A stretch of 64,000 bases of DNA from NCBI GenBank assembly GCA_026707405.1, contig JAPOWW010000004.1, positions 339,181 to 403,180 on the forward strand. The letters run 5' to 3'. Both the position numbers and the translations under genes were made by a program. Of this stretch, positions 52,442 to 62,081 are shown piece by piece (the first letter of the stretch is position 1; each line of letters starts with the position of its first letter). The notes under the pieces are model-generated. The model had not been told where the DNA came from. It ran no database searches and was given only the letters and a program-made list of their open reading frames with translations. Origin of the DNA: Chloroflexota bacterium (GTDB lineage: Bacteria > Chloroflexota > UBA11872 > VXNJ01).

Positions 52442-53092
52442 TTATTCGCCGTTCGAGTCGATCTCCCGCTTAAGCCCCAGCAGCGCGTGTATCCAGAACA
52501 GGACAGCTACCGCCAGCCCCGATAGCATGCGGCCCGGGGCCGGGCCGCCACCCGATTCAACGTGATACTCGACCAGGCTCAGGCCGGAGAATAGTAGAAG
52601 CAGAATGACGGCAATGCCGAACGCCGCCGAGAGAGCCGCCAGCCGGAATCGCCTTGCCACTATCCCGGCTCGATCCGGGTCGACCAGGCGCTCGAACCGC
52701 TGGTGCACGAACAGGACTATCAGTCCTGTTCCGACCAACACGACCGCCTCGTAGATGATTGATGGAAAGTCGGAGGAAGTGACGCCTTCCGGGAAGCTGT
52801 ATCCGGCTCCCGCGGCCGCGCCTAAGCCCACGTTAAGAAGCGAGGCGGTTCCAACCGCCAGCATTACGACAGCCAGAGCCTGAATCAGGTGGACGTACCA
52901 CGTTACCGCGGCTCGAAGCGAAAACGTAAGGTAACCCGACGCGTGCGCCTTAACGGCGAGATACGCAATGATCGCGGCCACCGCGACGACTACAATTAGC
53001 AGGCCCAAGCCGGCAGCGGCGATGATTGTTGCGCCAAGCTCCGCCAGCTCGGTTATAGATTCGAATGGATTCAAGTTGGTCGATGCCTCCAA
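52442..53092 (-). CDS. Four-helix membrane protein, unknown
   Basis: A 216-residue polytopic protein with four or five hydrophobic stretches: GATIIAAAGLGLLIVVVAVAA, IQALAVVMLAVGTASLLNVG, YEAVVLVGTGLIVLFV and AAFGIAVILLLLFSGLS, with a short basic loop after the third (HQRFERLVDP). No family recognised. TTG 53092 is the open-frame start, but TTG 53074 has GGAGG 11 bp upstream and is plausible. Divergent from the dehydratase gene with 55 bp between. Confidence 0.65.
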   Translation of the reverse strand: MEASTNLNPFESITELAELGATIIAAAGLGLLIVVVAVAAIIAYLAVKAHASGYLTFSLRAAVTWYVHLIQALAVVMLAVGTASLLNVGLGAAAGAGYSFPEGVTSSDFPSIIYEAVVLVGTGLIVLFVHQRFERLVDPDRAGIVARRFRLAALSAAFGIAVILLLLFSGLSLVEYHVESGGGPAPGRMLSGLAVAVLFWIHALLGLKREIDSNGE

Positions 53093-53153
53093 CGTTCCCG
53101 TGCTAGATCCATTCTAAAGGCACGAAACCACCGTACCGCGAAGCAGGATGACA

Positions 53154-54293
53154 ATGAAGATCACAAAAATCAGAGCCATTCCGGTCAATTCGGGGATACC
53201 GGGTAGAAATTACCTGTTTGTAATGGTCGAGACGGACGAGGGGCTTTACGGCCTAGGCGAGGCCGGAATAACCGGCAAGGAGCTGGCCGTCGCGGGCGCA
53301 ATTCAGCACTTCGACGAACAGTTGCGCGGCGAAGACCCATCGCGGATCGATCATATTTGGCAACGATTGTTTCGCGGCAACTTCTTCAAGGGAGGTCAGA
53401 TTCTGACCTCCGCCATCTCAGCCGTCGATCTGGCGCTTTGGGACATAAAGGGCAAGGCGCTCGGTCGGCCTGTTTGGGACCTCTTGGGCGGCAAGTGCCG
53501 GGACAAGGTGGTTTGCTACGCCCACATCACCGGCGCCACCCCGGAAGAGATGGCGGTTGATGCGAAGAATAAGGTCCGCGAAGGGTTCAAGTTCGTCCGG
53601 TTCGGCGTCGCCGAGGAGCCGGGCGGGATACTCGAACCGCGCCGTGCGGTCCCACAGACGGTCAAGCTGCTCGCTGCTGTGCGGGAGGCGGTTGGGAACG
53701 ATATCGAAATCTGCATCGACTTCCACACCCGGCTTGATCCCATCGACGCGGTCAGATTGTGCGACGCCGCCGCGCCTTATGATCTTTTCTTCGCCGAGGA
53801 CCCGGTGCGCTCGGAGAACCCGGATGCTTACGCGTTCGTGCGCCAGCACACCAACGTCCCCATCGCGGGAGGCGAGGAGCTTGCGACCAAGTGGGAGTTC
53901 AAGCCTCTGATCGAGAGAGACCTCATCGACTACGTGCGCGTTGACCTGTGCATCGTGGGCGGTCTGACCGAGGCGAAGAAAATCGCGGGCTGGGCGGAGG
54001 CGCACTACCAAAAGCTCGCGCCGCACAACCCGCTCGGTCCCGTCTCCACCGCGTCCTGCGTCCATCTCGATATCGCCAGCCCGCTCTTCGGAGTACAGGA
54101 GCTGCATCGCAAGCCGGGCTACATGACCGATCTGTTTCCGCAGCAGCTTCGGTTTGAGGGCGGACATCTGCTGTTGCCCGAGGAACCTGGGCTTGGAGTC
54201 GACATAAACGAGGAAGCGGTAGCTGACTATCCGTACCAGATGCCCACGCCTCATGAATTGCGCATGGACGACGGTTCGGTCACGAACTGGTAA
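53154..54293 (+). CDS. DgoD-like D-galactonate dehydratase (enolase superfamily)
   Basis: A 379-residue enzyme of the mandelate racemase/enolase superfamily. Counting from ATG 53148, the catalytic set is Asp191, His193, Glu217, Glu243 and His293. These keep exactly the spacings I recall for E. coli DgoD (Asp183, His185, Glu209, Glu235, His285), so acid-sugar dehydration is likely; galactonate itself is inferred. The capping domain begins at KITKIRAIPVNSG. ATG 53154 is chosen because AGGA sits 5 bp upstream, whereas ATG 53148 abuts it. No sugar transport or KDPGal aldolase genes are nearby. Enolase-superfamily paralogues are greatly expanded in SAR202. Confidence 0.82.
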   Translation: MKITKIRAIPVNSGIPGRNYLFVMVETDEGLYGLGEAGITGKELAVAGAIQHFDEQLRGEDPSRIDHIWQRLFRGNFFKGGQILTSAISAVDLALWDIKGKALGRPVWDLLGGKCRDKVVCYAHITGATPEEMAVDAKNKVREGFKFVRFGVAEEPGGILEPRRAVPQTVKLLAAVREAVGNDIEICIDFHTRLDPIDAVRLCDAAAPYDLFFAEDPVRSENPDAYAFVRQHTNVPIAGGEELATKWEFKPLIERDLIDYVRVDLCIVGGLTEAKKIAGWAEAHYQKLAPHNPLGPVSTASCVHLDIASPLFGVQELHRKPGYMTDLFPQQLRFEGGHLLLPEEPGLGVDINEEAVADYPYQMPTPHELRMDDGSVTNW

Positions 54294-54367
54294 GGACGGG
54301 CGTAGCCGTCTGCGGGTAGCTTTCAAGAATCGGAGACGTATACACGAAGTCTGCAAGAGGTTGAAAT

Positions 54368-55054
54368 ATGGCAGTTGAGTTGGAAAACCGTTGGATGCCG
54401 CCATCTCCACACCGTGAGAGGATCATCGAGGAGCTGGAGACCGGACGGCTGACTTTGCGGGAGCGCGGACACGGTCTGCCTCCCGTCGTCGTGCATGAGG
54501 ACGGCGGTCACATCGATCTGCCGGATATTCGGTGGAACGGGACGAGATGGAAGCTCGCCGACAAACCTTCGGCGAGGGGGCGTCAAACGGCATACAGCGA
54601 CGTATGCGGTTGCAGCTTCGAGGTGGTGGATATCCTCAAGGAGGCGGACGCGTTGTCCGAACGCGAAGTGGCGCGCATTCGCGAGTTGGAGCGCGACGTC
54701 GACTACATGGTTGGCCGCATGGATGGACGTCTTCAGAAATACTCCGACTTCGCGGCGAGCCTGGAATCGATAGCCAAGAAGATCGGGGAGATAGCGCGTC
54801 CTGATCCCCGCGATGTTCGCGAGTACTTCGACCAGGCGGCGGAACTGCTAGTAGCAGGACCCCTTGACTCCGGGTCGAACAGCAGGCTGGCCGACCTCAC
54901 GGAACGGGCGCGCCTGGTCGCGCAGGCCCAGGAAGACACGATGAAAGAAAAGAAGGTACTCGCCATACAGGCGCTTCTGGCGTTCGAGGCTCTCCGGGGC
55001 GCGCGAAACTGGGACGAGGAAATCGAAGAGGTGCGTTCGACAAACGAATCCTGA
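54368..55054 (+). CDS. Uncharacterised coiled-coil protein
   Basis: A 228-residue soluble protein. Residues about 1-75 form a possible beta-rich domain (DIRWNGTRWKLADKPS), followed by a single CGC pair (around 80-82) and a long helical part with LSEREVARIRELERDVDYM and acidic Ala/Glu-rich C-terminus. ATG 54368 is the likely start. It lies 74 bp after the dehydratase on the same strand but is unrelated in sequence, so co-transcription is possible. No family recognised. Confidence 0.62.
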   Translation: MAVELENRWMPPSPHRERIIEELETGRLTLRERGHGLPPVVVHEDGGHIDLPDIRWNGTRWKLADKPSARGRQTAYSDVCGCSFEVVDILKEADALSEREVARIRELERDVDYMVGRMDGRLQKYSDFAASLESIAKKIGEIARPDPRDVREYFDQAAELLVAGPLDSGSNSRLADLTERARLVAQAQEDTMKEKKVLAIQALLAFEALRGARNWDEEIEEVRSTNES

Positions 55055-55202
55055 GCGCCGGGACGAAGTGCGTCCGCTTCTAAGCGGCCGTCAAGAAGCA
55101 TCGACGACGCTGGACTCCCAACCCGCCACGATCGCCGCGGCCTAACGACTTATGGAAAGGCTCCTCGTATCAGGCGAGCCTATCGAGGCGCCTAGCCGAC
55201 CG

Positions 55203-57197
55203 CTACTCTTCTTCGTCGATGCCCTGAAGCGCGGCGACGGCGGCCATGTCTTCGAGAGTGGTGGTGTCGCCCACGACCTTGCCGCTCGTGGCGATTTCCC
55301 GAAGCAGCCGCCGCATGATCTTCCCGCTGCGGGTCTTTGGTAGAGCCGGCGTGAACCTGAGGAGCTTGGGCCTCACGAAGCGCCCGATTCGCTCACCCAC
55401 GAAATTGACCAGCTCGGCCTGAAGCTCGCTGCTCTCTTCGAAGCTGCCGCGTAGCGTAACGAACGCCGCGACGGCCTCTCCGGTGATCTCGTCCGGAAAG
55501 CCGATGACCGCTGCTTCGGCCACTGCCGGATGCTGCACGAGACAGCTTTCGACCTCGGCCGTGCCGATTCGGTGTCCGGCGACGTTTAATACGTCGTCGA
55601 CCCGGCCGATGATCCAGAAATATCCGTCGTTGTCTCGGCGGGCCGCGTCGCCGGCCAGATATACGCCCTCGATGCGCTTGAAATACTGGTCGAAGAACCG
55701 GTCGCGGTCCCCGAATTCGCCCTCGTGCCCAGGCTGCCCCCAGCCGTCCTTGTAGATGCCTCGGATCATCGACGGCCACGGCCGTTTGATCACCAGAAGC
55801 CCTCGCTCGTTGGGAGCTACCGGGTTGCCGGACTCGTCCACCACATCGGCGTCGACGCCCGGGAAGGGCAGCGTCGCTGACCCGGGTTTGGTCGTAATGG
55901 CCCCGGGGATCGGCGTTATCAAGATGCCGCCCGTCTCGGTCTGCCACCACGTGTCTACGATCGGACAACTGCCGCCTCCGATAACGCGTCGGTACCAGAG
56001 CCACACGTCCGGATTGATCGGCTCGCCGACCGTGCCCAGGAGGCGCAGGCTGGACAGGTCGTGCTTTTCGGGCCACTCGTCGCCCCACTTGATGAATGCT
56101 CGAATGGCGGTGGGCGCGGTGTAGAAGACCGTGACGTTGTACTTGTCGACTATCTCCCAGAAGCGGTCGGGCGCGGGATAGTCGGGAGCGCCTTCGTACA
56201 TGACCCCTGTCGTCGCGTTGGCGAGTATGCCGTAGACGATATAACTGTGTCCGGTGACCCACCCGATGTCCGCGGTGCACCAGTAGATGTCGTCTGGCTT
56301 GAGGTCGAAAATCCACTTGGACGTCAGCGCCGTTTGGATCAGGTAGCCGCCTTGGGCATGGACGACCCCCTTGGGTTTTCCCGTCGTTCCGCTCGTGTAG
56401 AGGATGTACAACGGATGCTCGGCGGGGACCGATTCCGGCTCGCAGTCCGCCGGCTGCCCTTCGATCAGATCGTTCCACCAGATGTCGCGTCCGTCCGCCA
56501 TCTCGATTTCGTTTTTGCAACGTTCGTAGACCACTACGCGCTCGACGGACGGGCACTCGTCATCGGTTAGCGCGCCGTCGACGTTGTCTTTCAGGGGGAT
56601 AACCTTGCCCCTTCTCCAGCCGCCGTCCGCGGTGATGATCGCTCGGGCCGATGCGTCCTGAACGCGGTCTCGAATCGCATCCGAGCTGAAGCCGCCGAAT
56701 ATGACGCTGTGAACGAGTCCAAGTCGGGCGCAGGCTAGCATCGCCACGGGCAGTTCGGGGATCATCGGCATGTAGATGACCACCCGGTCGCCGCTCTGAA
56801 GTCCCAGGCTCTTCAGGCCGTTGGCGAAGCGGCAAGTGTCGTCCAGCAGCTCCCGAAAGCTAACTGTGCGCGTATCGCCCGGCTCGCCTTCCCACCGGAT
56901 AGCAATTTTGTCGCCGAGGCCGTTTTCGACGTGACGGTCGAGACAGTTCACCGTGATGTTCAGCTCTCCGTCTACGAACCAGCGGGTGAATGGCAAGTTC
57001 CACTCGCGGAGCTTCGTCCAGGGCTTTGTCCAGACGAACTGGTCCGTTATCTCGCGCCAAAACGACTCCGGCTCTTCGAGACTCCGACGATGCAGTTCCT
57101 CGTATTGCTCGAAGCTGCCGACGTGAGCATCGCGCGCGAAATCATCTGGTGGCTCGAAAGTGCTTACCTGGACCTGGTCTCCCTCTGTTTCAGCCAT
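55203..57197 (-). CDS. acs: Acetyl-coenzyme A synthetase
   Basis: An AMP-forming acetyl-CoA synthetase of about 664 residues. The signature [20 protein letters not shown] lies mid-protein; the acyl-binding region has [13 protein letters not shown] with the catalytic Trp, and the C-terminal [14 protein letters not shown] contains the acetylatable Lys. ATG 57197 is preferred: the Shine-Dalgarno GGAGG spans the upstream TTG codon at 57209. Divergent from the PLP-enzyme gene. Confidence 0.95.
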   Translation of the reverse strand: MAETEGDQVQVSTFEPPDDFARDAHVGSFEQYEELHRRSLEEPESFWREITDQFVWTKPWTKLREWNLPFTRWFVDGELNITVNCLDRHVENGLGDKIAIRWEGEPGDTRTVSFRELLDDTCRFANGLKSLGLQSGDRVVIYMPMIPELPVAMLACARLGLVHSVIFGGFSSDAIRDRVQDASARAIITADGGWRRGKVIPLKDNVDGALTDDECPSVERVVVYERCKNEIEMADGRDIWWNDLIEGQPADCEPESVPAEHPLYILYTSGTTGKPKGVVHAQGGYLIQTALTSKWIFDLKPDDIYWCTADIGWVTGHSYIVYGILANATTGVMYEGAPDYPAPDRFWEIVDKYNVTVFYTAPTAIRAFIKWGDEWPEKHDLSSLRLLGTVGEPINPDVWLWYRRVIGGGSCPIVDTWWQTETGGILITPIPGAITTKPGSATLPFPGVDADVVDESGNPVAPNERGLLVIKRPWPSMIRGIYKDGWGQPGHEGEFGDRDRFFDQYFKRIEGVYLAGDAARRDNDGYFWIIGRVDDVLNVAGHRIGTAEVESCLVQHPAVAEAAVIGFPDEITGEAVAAFVTLRGSFEESSELQAELVNFVGERIGRFVRPKLLRFTPALPKTRSGKIMRRLLREIATSGKVVGDTTTLEDMAAVAALQGIDEEE

Positions 57198-57387
57198 TTC
57201 ATCCTCCAACTCCGCGAGCGGCCGGGGTGACGGCCAGTAGGCGCCAGTCTCGCCGGCTTTAGGCCTAACCTCTTAAATGCAATTTCAATGGATCAGGGAC
57301 GCTGCGCAACCCTAATTGGCTGCGCGGACGCGATTGTGTTTTCGGAGGCAAATATTAGACATTCGACCTTAGACTGTCACGGTGAGA

Positions 57388-57463
57388 TCGCTTTGGATAC
57401 GCACTGGCACGCTGACTGAACCGGCCCTTTTTGGGCATTCGGGGCCGAGCGGTCGCTTTGGAT
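57388..57463 (+). promoter_or_regulatory. Direct repeat flanking a hairpin in the leader of the PLP gene
   Basis: The 11-mer TCGCTTTGGAT occurs at 57388-57398 and 57453-57463, 65 bp apart, and a CGGCCC...GGGCCG stem (around 57422-57447) with a T-rich loop lies between. The next ATG is at 57480. Possibly an operator or RNA element for the divergent acs/PLP-enzyme pair. Inference from sequence only. Confidence 0.3.
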
Positions 57464-57479
57464 TCTCGCGGAGGGCTTG

Positions 57480-58592
57480 ATGGACGTATACGACCGGCTC
57501 GGGGTCACCAAGATCGTGAACGCGCAGGGAAACGTAACTCGGATCGGCGGGTCGATTATGGCCCCCGAGGTGCTGGAAGCCATGGCCGAGGCGTCCCGGC
57601 ACTTTGTTTCCATCGTGGAGCTGAATGAGAAGATCGGTCAACGGATCGCCGGACTGCTGGAGACAGAGGCGGCGATGGTGTGTTCAGGCGCTGCGGGAGG
57701 GCTTCTCCTGGCCGCTGCGGCGTGCATGACTGGATCGGATGAGAAGAAGATCCAGCAGCTTCCGGATACGACCGGTATGCGTGATGAGTTTGTCGTACAG
57801 GCTCTTCACCGAAGCGATTACAACCAAAGCCTCCGGGTAGCCGGAGGGACGCTGGTGGAAATCGGCGGGCCGGAAGGTGCCACCGAGGCGGAGATTGCCG
57901 GCTCGCTGGGTCCCGGCACGGCGGCCTTTCTGTACAGCCTCTTGCCCCTTTCAGGAGTTTGGAGGCGCGGCGTCTCGCTCGAGCGGGTAGTCGCCATCGC
58001 TCACGAACGAGGAGTCCCGGTAATCGTCGACGCGTCCGTAATACTGCCCCCCTTGAGCAATCTGATCGACGTGCCCGCGTCAGGCGCGGACCTGCTCACG
58101 TTCAGCGGCGGAAAGGGCCTGGAAGGCCCCCAGGGCACTGGAATACTCTGTGGAAAGGCCGGACTCATCAAGGCGGCCATGTTGAATTCGAACCCTAATC
58201 ATTCCGTCGGCCGGTCGATGAAGGTCGCCAAGGAGGAGATGGTTGGGTTGCTCACGGCCGTGGAACGGTACTTCACGAGAGACCACGAGGCCGACCGCAA
58301 ACTCTGGCAGGCAATGAGCGAGCGGATAGCGTCTGCCGTGGAAAATGTCCGCGGGCTGACGGCGGAAGTGTTTTTCTGGGAAGCCAGAGGTATACCGGCG
58401 GTTCGGTTTGCAGTGGACGAGGATGAGCTTGGGCTATCCAAGGAAATCCTGCTGGAACGGCTTACCTCGGGAGACCCGCCGGTCTATCTGTGGGGATACC
58501 GAGGCGAGTTCTGCATGTCGCCAAATACGCTCCGGGAAGGCGAGGAGGAAATCGTCGCCAGTGCTCTCCAACGCGCTGTGCTCACCACTTAA
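57480..58592 (+). CDS. SelA/DgaE-like PLP enzyme
   Basis: A 370-residue fold-type I PLP protein related to SelA (L-seryl-tRNA(Sec) selenium transferase) and D-glucosaminate-6-phosphate ammonia lyase (DgaE). The PLP lysine is in FSGGKGLEGPQGTG, preceded by VIVDASVILPPLSNLID, the Asp that binds the pyridine nitrogen. An early GNVTRIGGSIMAPEVLEAMA and the HRSDYNQSL segment match DgaE-type more than true SelA; no selB, selD or selC is nearby. So it probably acts on a small amino sugar or amino acid. ATG 57480 follows GGAGGG by 4 bp. Confidence 0.72.
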   Translation: MDVYDRLGVTKIVNAQGNVTRIGGSIMAPEVLEAMAEASRHFVSIVELNEKIGQRIAGLLETEAAMVCSGAAGGLLLAAAACMTGSDEKKIQQLPDTTGMRDEFVVQALHRSDYNQSLRVAGGTLVEIGGPEGATEAEIAGSLGPGTAAFLYSLLPLSGVWRRGVSLERVVAIAHERGVPVIVDASVILPPLSNLIDVPASGADLLTFSGGKGLEGPQGTGILCGKAGLIKAAMLNSNPNHSVGRSMKVAKEEMVGLLTAVERYFTRDHEADRKLWQAMSERIASAVENVRGLTAEVFFWEARGIPAVRFAVDEDELGLSKEILLERLTSGDPPVYLWGYRGEFCMSPNTLREGEEEIVASALQRAVLTT

Positions 58593-58701
58593 CCGCCTGT
58601 TAGCCGGATGCGACGAGCAGCATCGGAAGACTAATTTGCCGCGGGCTTGAGCACTGCCCCGATTCGAGCCGCCTCAGCGCGATCGTCAGAAGGGTCTGCA
58701 G

Positions 58702-60723
58702 CTAGGACGCCTTGGCCCGCGCGGCTATGACCTGCTCCTGGAGGTGCATTGGGACTTCCTCATAGCGGATGAAATCTATGGTGAACGATCCCCGGCCTTG
58801 AGTAATTTGCCGCAAGTCCACCGCGTAACGCTGCACTTCGGCCAGCGGCGTCTCGGCGATGATTACGGTGTATCCGTCCGCCTGGTCGGTGCCGCTCAGG
58901 CGCGCTCTCTTTGAGTTCAAGTCGCTGATGATCGCGCCAGTGAAGGTATCTGGCACGGAGACTCTTAGCTCGTAGATAGGCTCGAGGATCGTGGCGCTCG
59001 CCTTTCTGGCGGCTTCGCGAAACGCAATTGCGCCGGCAAGCTGAAATGCCTGGTCCGACGAATCGACCTGATGCTCCTTGCCGTCGACAAGGCGGACCTT
59101 GCATCCGACTACCGGATAGCCCGCGAGGATTCCTTCCGACATCGCGGCCTTGATCCCCTTCTCCACGGCCGGCACGTAGTTTCTGGAAATGGCGCCTCCG
59201 ACTATCTCGTTCAGGAATTCGAACTCGCCTAGGTCTAGCGAGAGAGGTTCCAGAACGATCGTGACGTCTCCGAACTGACCATGCCCGCCGGTCTGTCTCT
59301 TGAAACGGCCGTTGGCGGTGATCTGACGGCGTATGGTTTCAAGGTAAGGCACTTGCGGAACGGCAATGTCCACCTTGGCGCCAAACTTGCTTTGCAGCCG
59401 CTCGACCGCCACGTTGAGATGGCCGTCGCCTATTCCCCATATCAGCGTCTCGCCGGTGGCGTCCTCGCGCGTGACGCGGATGGTGGGGTCTTCCTCGGTC
59501 ACGCGTGACAGCGCGGTCCCGAGCTTGTCGAGGTCGGACTTCGTCTTGGGCGTGATGGCAAAGGCGATTGCCGGGTTGGGAAATTCGATCCCCGGCAACG
59601 CTTCGGCGTCGCGGCTTGCCGCCAGCGTGTCCCCGGTCAGAGTCGAGGCGAGCTTGGCAACCGAGCAGATGTCGCCGGCGACAACCGTCGTAGCGTCGAT
59701 ATGCTCCTTGCCTCTCGGATACGAGAGCGGACCAAGCCTCTCGTCCGTTCGCTTTCCGATATTGCGGACCTGGAAGTTCGAGGTAAGTTCCCCCGAATAG
59801 ACCCTCAGGAACGTAAGCCTTCCCATATTCGGATCGACGATTGTCTTAAAGGCAAGCGCGGCGGTGCCGTTGGTCGAGGAGTTGCTGACCGCTTTGGGCG
59901 ACGGCGCTAGGGCCGCAAGCGCATCAAGCAGCGGTCCGCTGCCGTGGTTGCGAACCGCCGACGTGCAAAAGACCGGGAATAGCTCGCGAGTCGCGACGCC
60001 GGTTTTCATAGCCGCGGTCAGTTCGGCGGAGGTTATTTCTTCATCCTCTAGATATTTCTCGGTCAGGTCGTCGTCTACGGCGGCGACTGCCTCGACCAGC
60101 ATTTCCCGGGCGTCGTCGGCCAGATCTTCGAGCGCTGCGGGGATGTCTTCGCGGCTGTTCTTGCCGCCGTCGAACGACACCCCCTTCATGGCGGCGAGGT
60201 CCACGATCCCGTTGAAGTCCCGCGCGGAGCCGTAGGGAATCTGCATGGGTATGACGGCGCCGAACGCCTCTGTGAGCGATTCGACTACGGCGTCGAAATC
60301 GGTGTTGTCGCGGTCCATGCGATTGATGACTATGAATACTGGAAGATCCATTGCCTGGGCGTGTTTCCAGCCAAGCTCGGTTCCGACTTCGATGCCGCTG
60401 GTGGCATCGACCAGGAGAAGCGCGGCGTCGGCTATGCGGATTCCCGAGGCAATCTCGCCGACGAAGTCGGGATCGCCGGGGGTGTCTATGAAGTTGAGCT
60501 TGGTCTTCTTCCACTCGCACGTAACGACCGAAAGGCTCAGCGACGTCTTGCGCCGAATTTCATCGGGTAGAAAGTCGCCAAGCGTATTACCATCATCGAT
60601 ATTGCCTAGCCTGCTTGTCGCGCCGGACATATGAACCATGGCCTCGACTAGTGAAGTCTTGCCCGCGCCCTTTTGTGACAGAAGCACGACATTGCGTATT
60701 TGATTGGTGGCATACTGTTGCAT
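58702..60723 (-). CDS. EF-G2-like GTPase lacking the catalytic histidine
   Basis: A 673-residue five-domain EF-G paralogue. G1 is SQKGAGKTS (16-24) instead of [10 protein letters not shown]3 is DTPGDPDF (80-87) with Asp84 where main EF-G has His; G4 is NRMD rather than NKMD; and domain IV keeps FKRQTGGHGQFGDV. It matches the EF-G2-type (e.g. mycobacterial) factors reported to bind GTP but show little ribosome-dependent hydrolysis. ATG 60723. Stands alone, convergent with the PLP gene and divergent from proB, far from other translation genes. Confidence 0.85.
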   Translation of the reverse strand: MQQYATNQIRNVVLLSQKGAGKTSLVEAMVHMSGATSRLGNIDDGNTLGDFLPDEIRRKTSLSLSVVTCEWKKTKLNFIDTPGDPDFVGEIASGIRIADAALLLVDATSGIEVGTELGWKHAQAMDLPVFIVINRMDRDNTDFDAVVESLTEAFGAVIPMQIPYGSARDFNGIVDLAAMKGVSFDGGKNSREDIPAALEDLADDAREMLVEAVAAVDDDLTEKYLEDEEITSAELTAAMKTGVATRELFPVFCTSAVRNHGSGPLLDALAALAPSPKAVSNSSTNGTAALAFKTIVDPNMGRLTFLRVYSGELTSNFQVRNIGKRTDERLGPLSYPRGKEHIDATTVVAGDICSVAKLASTLTGDTLAASRDAEALPGIEFPNPAIAFAITPKTKSDLDKLGTALSRVTEEDPTIRVTREDATGETLIWGIGDGHLNVAVERLQSKFGAKVDIAVPQVPYLETIRRQITANGRFKRQTGGHGQFGDVTIVLEPLSLDLGEFEFLNEIVGGAISRNYVPAVEKGIKAAMSEGILAGYPVVGCKVRLVDGKEHQVDSSDQAFQLAGAIAFREAARKASATILEPIYELRVSVPDTFTGAIISDLNSKRARLSGTDQADGYTVIIAETPLAEVQRYAVDLRQITQGRGSFTIDFIRYEEVPMHLQEQVIAARAKAS

Positions 60724-60820
60724 CCGGCGCTACTCCAAACTCGAGTCCAACAGGAGGGCCCGAATATGTCCGGACGAGTCGGAGATTTCAGGTTCGGGAC
60801 CTCTCACCTTCAAGGTCGCA

Positions 60821-60826
60821 ATTATA
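60821..60826 (-). promoter_or_regulatory. Possible -10 for the EF-G2-like gene
   Basis: ATTATA on the plus strand reads TATAAT on the minus strand, 98 bp upstream of the EF-G2 start. No good -35 sits 16-18 bp away. The 188-bp gap to proB also contains GTCCAAACGG-like sequence but no symmetric operator I can support. Confidence 0.3.
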
Positions 60827-60911
60827 GACGGCTGTGAAAGGTCTAAATCACCGTTTGGACAAAGTGCTCCGCTCAAGTTCTCGAAAACCCCGGCAGCCTT
60901 CGCGCTAGGCA

Positions 60912-62042
60912 GTGGATAAGTTGCCCAAACGAATCGTCGTCAAATGCGGCACCTCACTACTGACCAAGCCGGGCGTAGGCGTCGACGAAGATTACATAAG
61001 AGCCATCAGCGGCAACGTGGTCGAATTGATGCGGGCAGGCATCCAGCCCGTACTCGTGATTTCGGGCGCGGTCGCCATGGGAAGGGCCATCCTGGGAGGT
61101 GACGGGGCGTCGGATTCGACGGTCACCCGTCAGGTTCTCGCGGCAGTCGGACAGTCCCCATTGATGAGCGTTTTCGAGGGGGCCTTCCGCAGTCTGAACA
61201 AGACCGTGGCGCAAACTCTGCTGTCGCGTGCCGCGCTGGAAGACAGACGAGGCTATTTGAACGCCCGCAACACGCTTCTTGCGTTGTTGGATCGCGGCAT
61301 CGTGCCCTTAACGAATGAAAACGACGTGGTTGCGACCGAAGAGTTGCACTTTGGAGACAATGACACGCTGTCGGCGCTGGTGGCGAACCTGATCGATTCG
61401 GACTTGCTGGTGATGATGACCAACGTCGAAGGCTATATGAGGCCGGATGGCAATGGTGTCATGAGGGTAGTTCCGTCCACTAACTGCATCACTGATGAAA
61501 TGATTGCCGACGCCGGCGGGGCTGCCTCCCCCGCGGGCACCGGTGGGATGAAGACGAAGCTGCTCGCCGCGGGGATGGTGACCGCTCACGGAGCCACCGC
61601 GGCGATCGTGGACGGCCGTGATCCCGAGAATCTTCTCAGGTTCGTTCGTGGCGAGCATATCGGAACGCGGTTCTCGGCCACTGGTTCCCGGCGCGAAAGC
61701 CGGAAACGCTGGATGCTAACGGATCTCGCGCTAAAAGGGCGGGTTCGTATCGACGAGGGTGCGGTCAACGCGCTGCTGCGCCATGGTAGGAGTCTTCTGC
61801 CCGCGGGAGTGATTGGAGTCGAGGGCGCGTATGAGCGGGGTGACCTCGTGGCGGTTGTCGGCCCCGATGGTTCGGTGGTTGCGCACGGCCTTACGAATTA
61901 CGGCATCGAGGACCTTTCGCGAGTGATGATGCGGGACTCGTCGGCGATAAGGAATATCCTTGGTTACGAGTATGGCGATGAGGTCATCCACAGAAACAAT
62001 CTGGCTTTGAAGTCTTCGACAGATGGTCGCTCCAGAGAGTGA
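60912..62042 (+). CDS. proB: Glutamate 5-kinase
   Basis: A 376-residue enzyme for the first step of proline synthesis. KRIVVKCGTSLLTKPGVGV, VISGAVAMGRAIL and TNENDVVATEELHFGDNDTL form the kinase domain; a C-terminal PUA domain (about 280-370) is present, as in proline-inhibited long forms. GTG 60912. 39 bp before proA. Confidence 0.95.
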   Translation: MDKLPKRIVVKCGTSLLTKPGVGVDEDYIRAISGNVVELMRAGIQPVLVISGAVAMGRAILGGDGASDSTVTRQVLAAVGQSPLMSVFEGAFRSLNKTVAQTLLSRAALEDRRGYLNARNTLLALLDRGIVPLTNENDVVATEELHFGDNDTLSALVANLIDSDLLVMMTNVEGYMRPDGNGVMRVVPSTNCITDEMIADAGGAASPAGTGGMKTKLLAAGMVTAHGATAAIVDGRDPENLLRFVRGEHIGTRFSATGSRRESRKRWMLTDLALKGRVRIDEGAVNALLRHGRSLLPAGVIGVEGAYERGDLVAVVGPDGSVVAHGLTNYGIEDLSRVMMRDSSAIRNILGYEYGDEVIHRNNLALKSSTDGRSRE

Positions 62043-62081
62043 TGGTCTATCGATTCCGCCCCGCAGGGAGTTGACGGTTCA

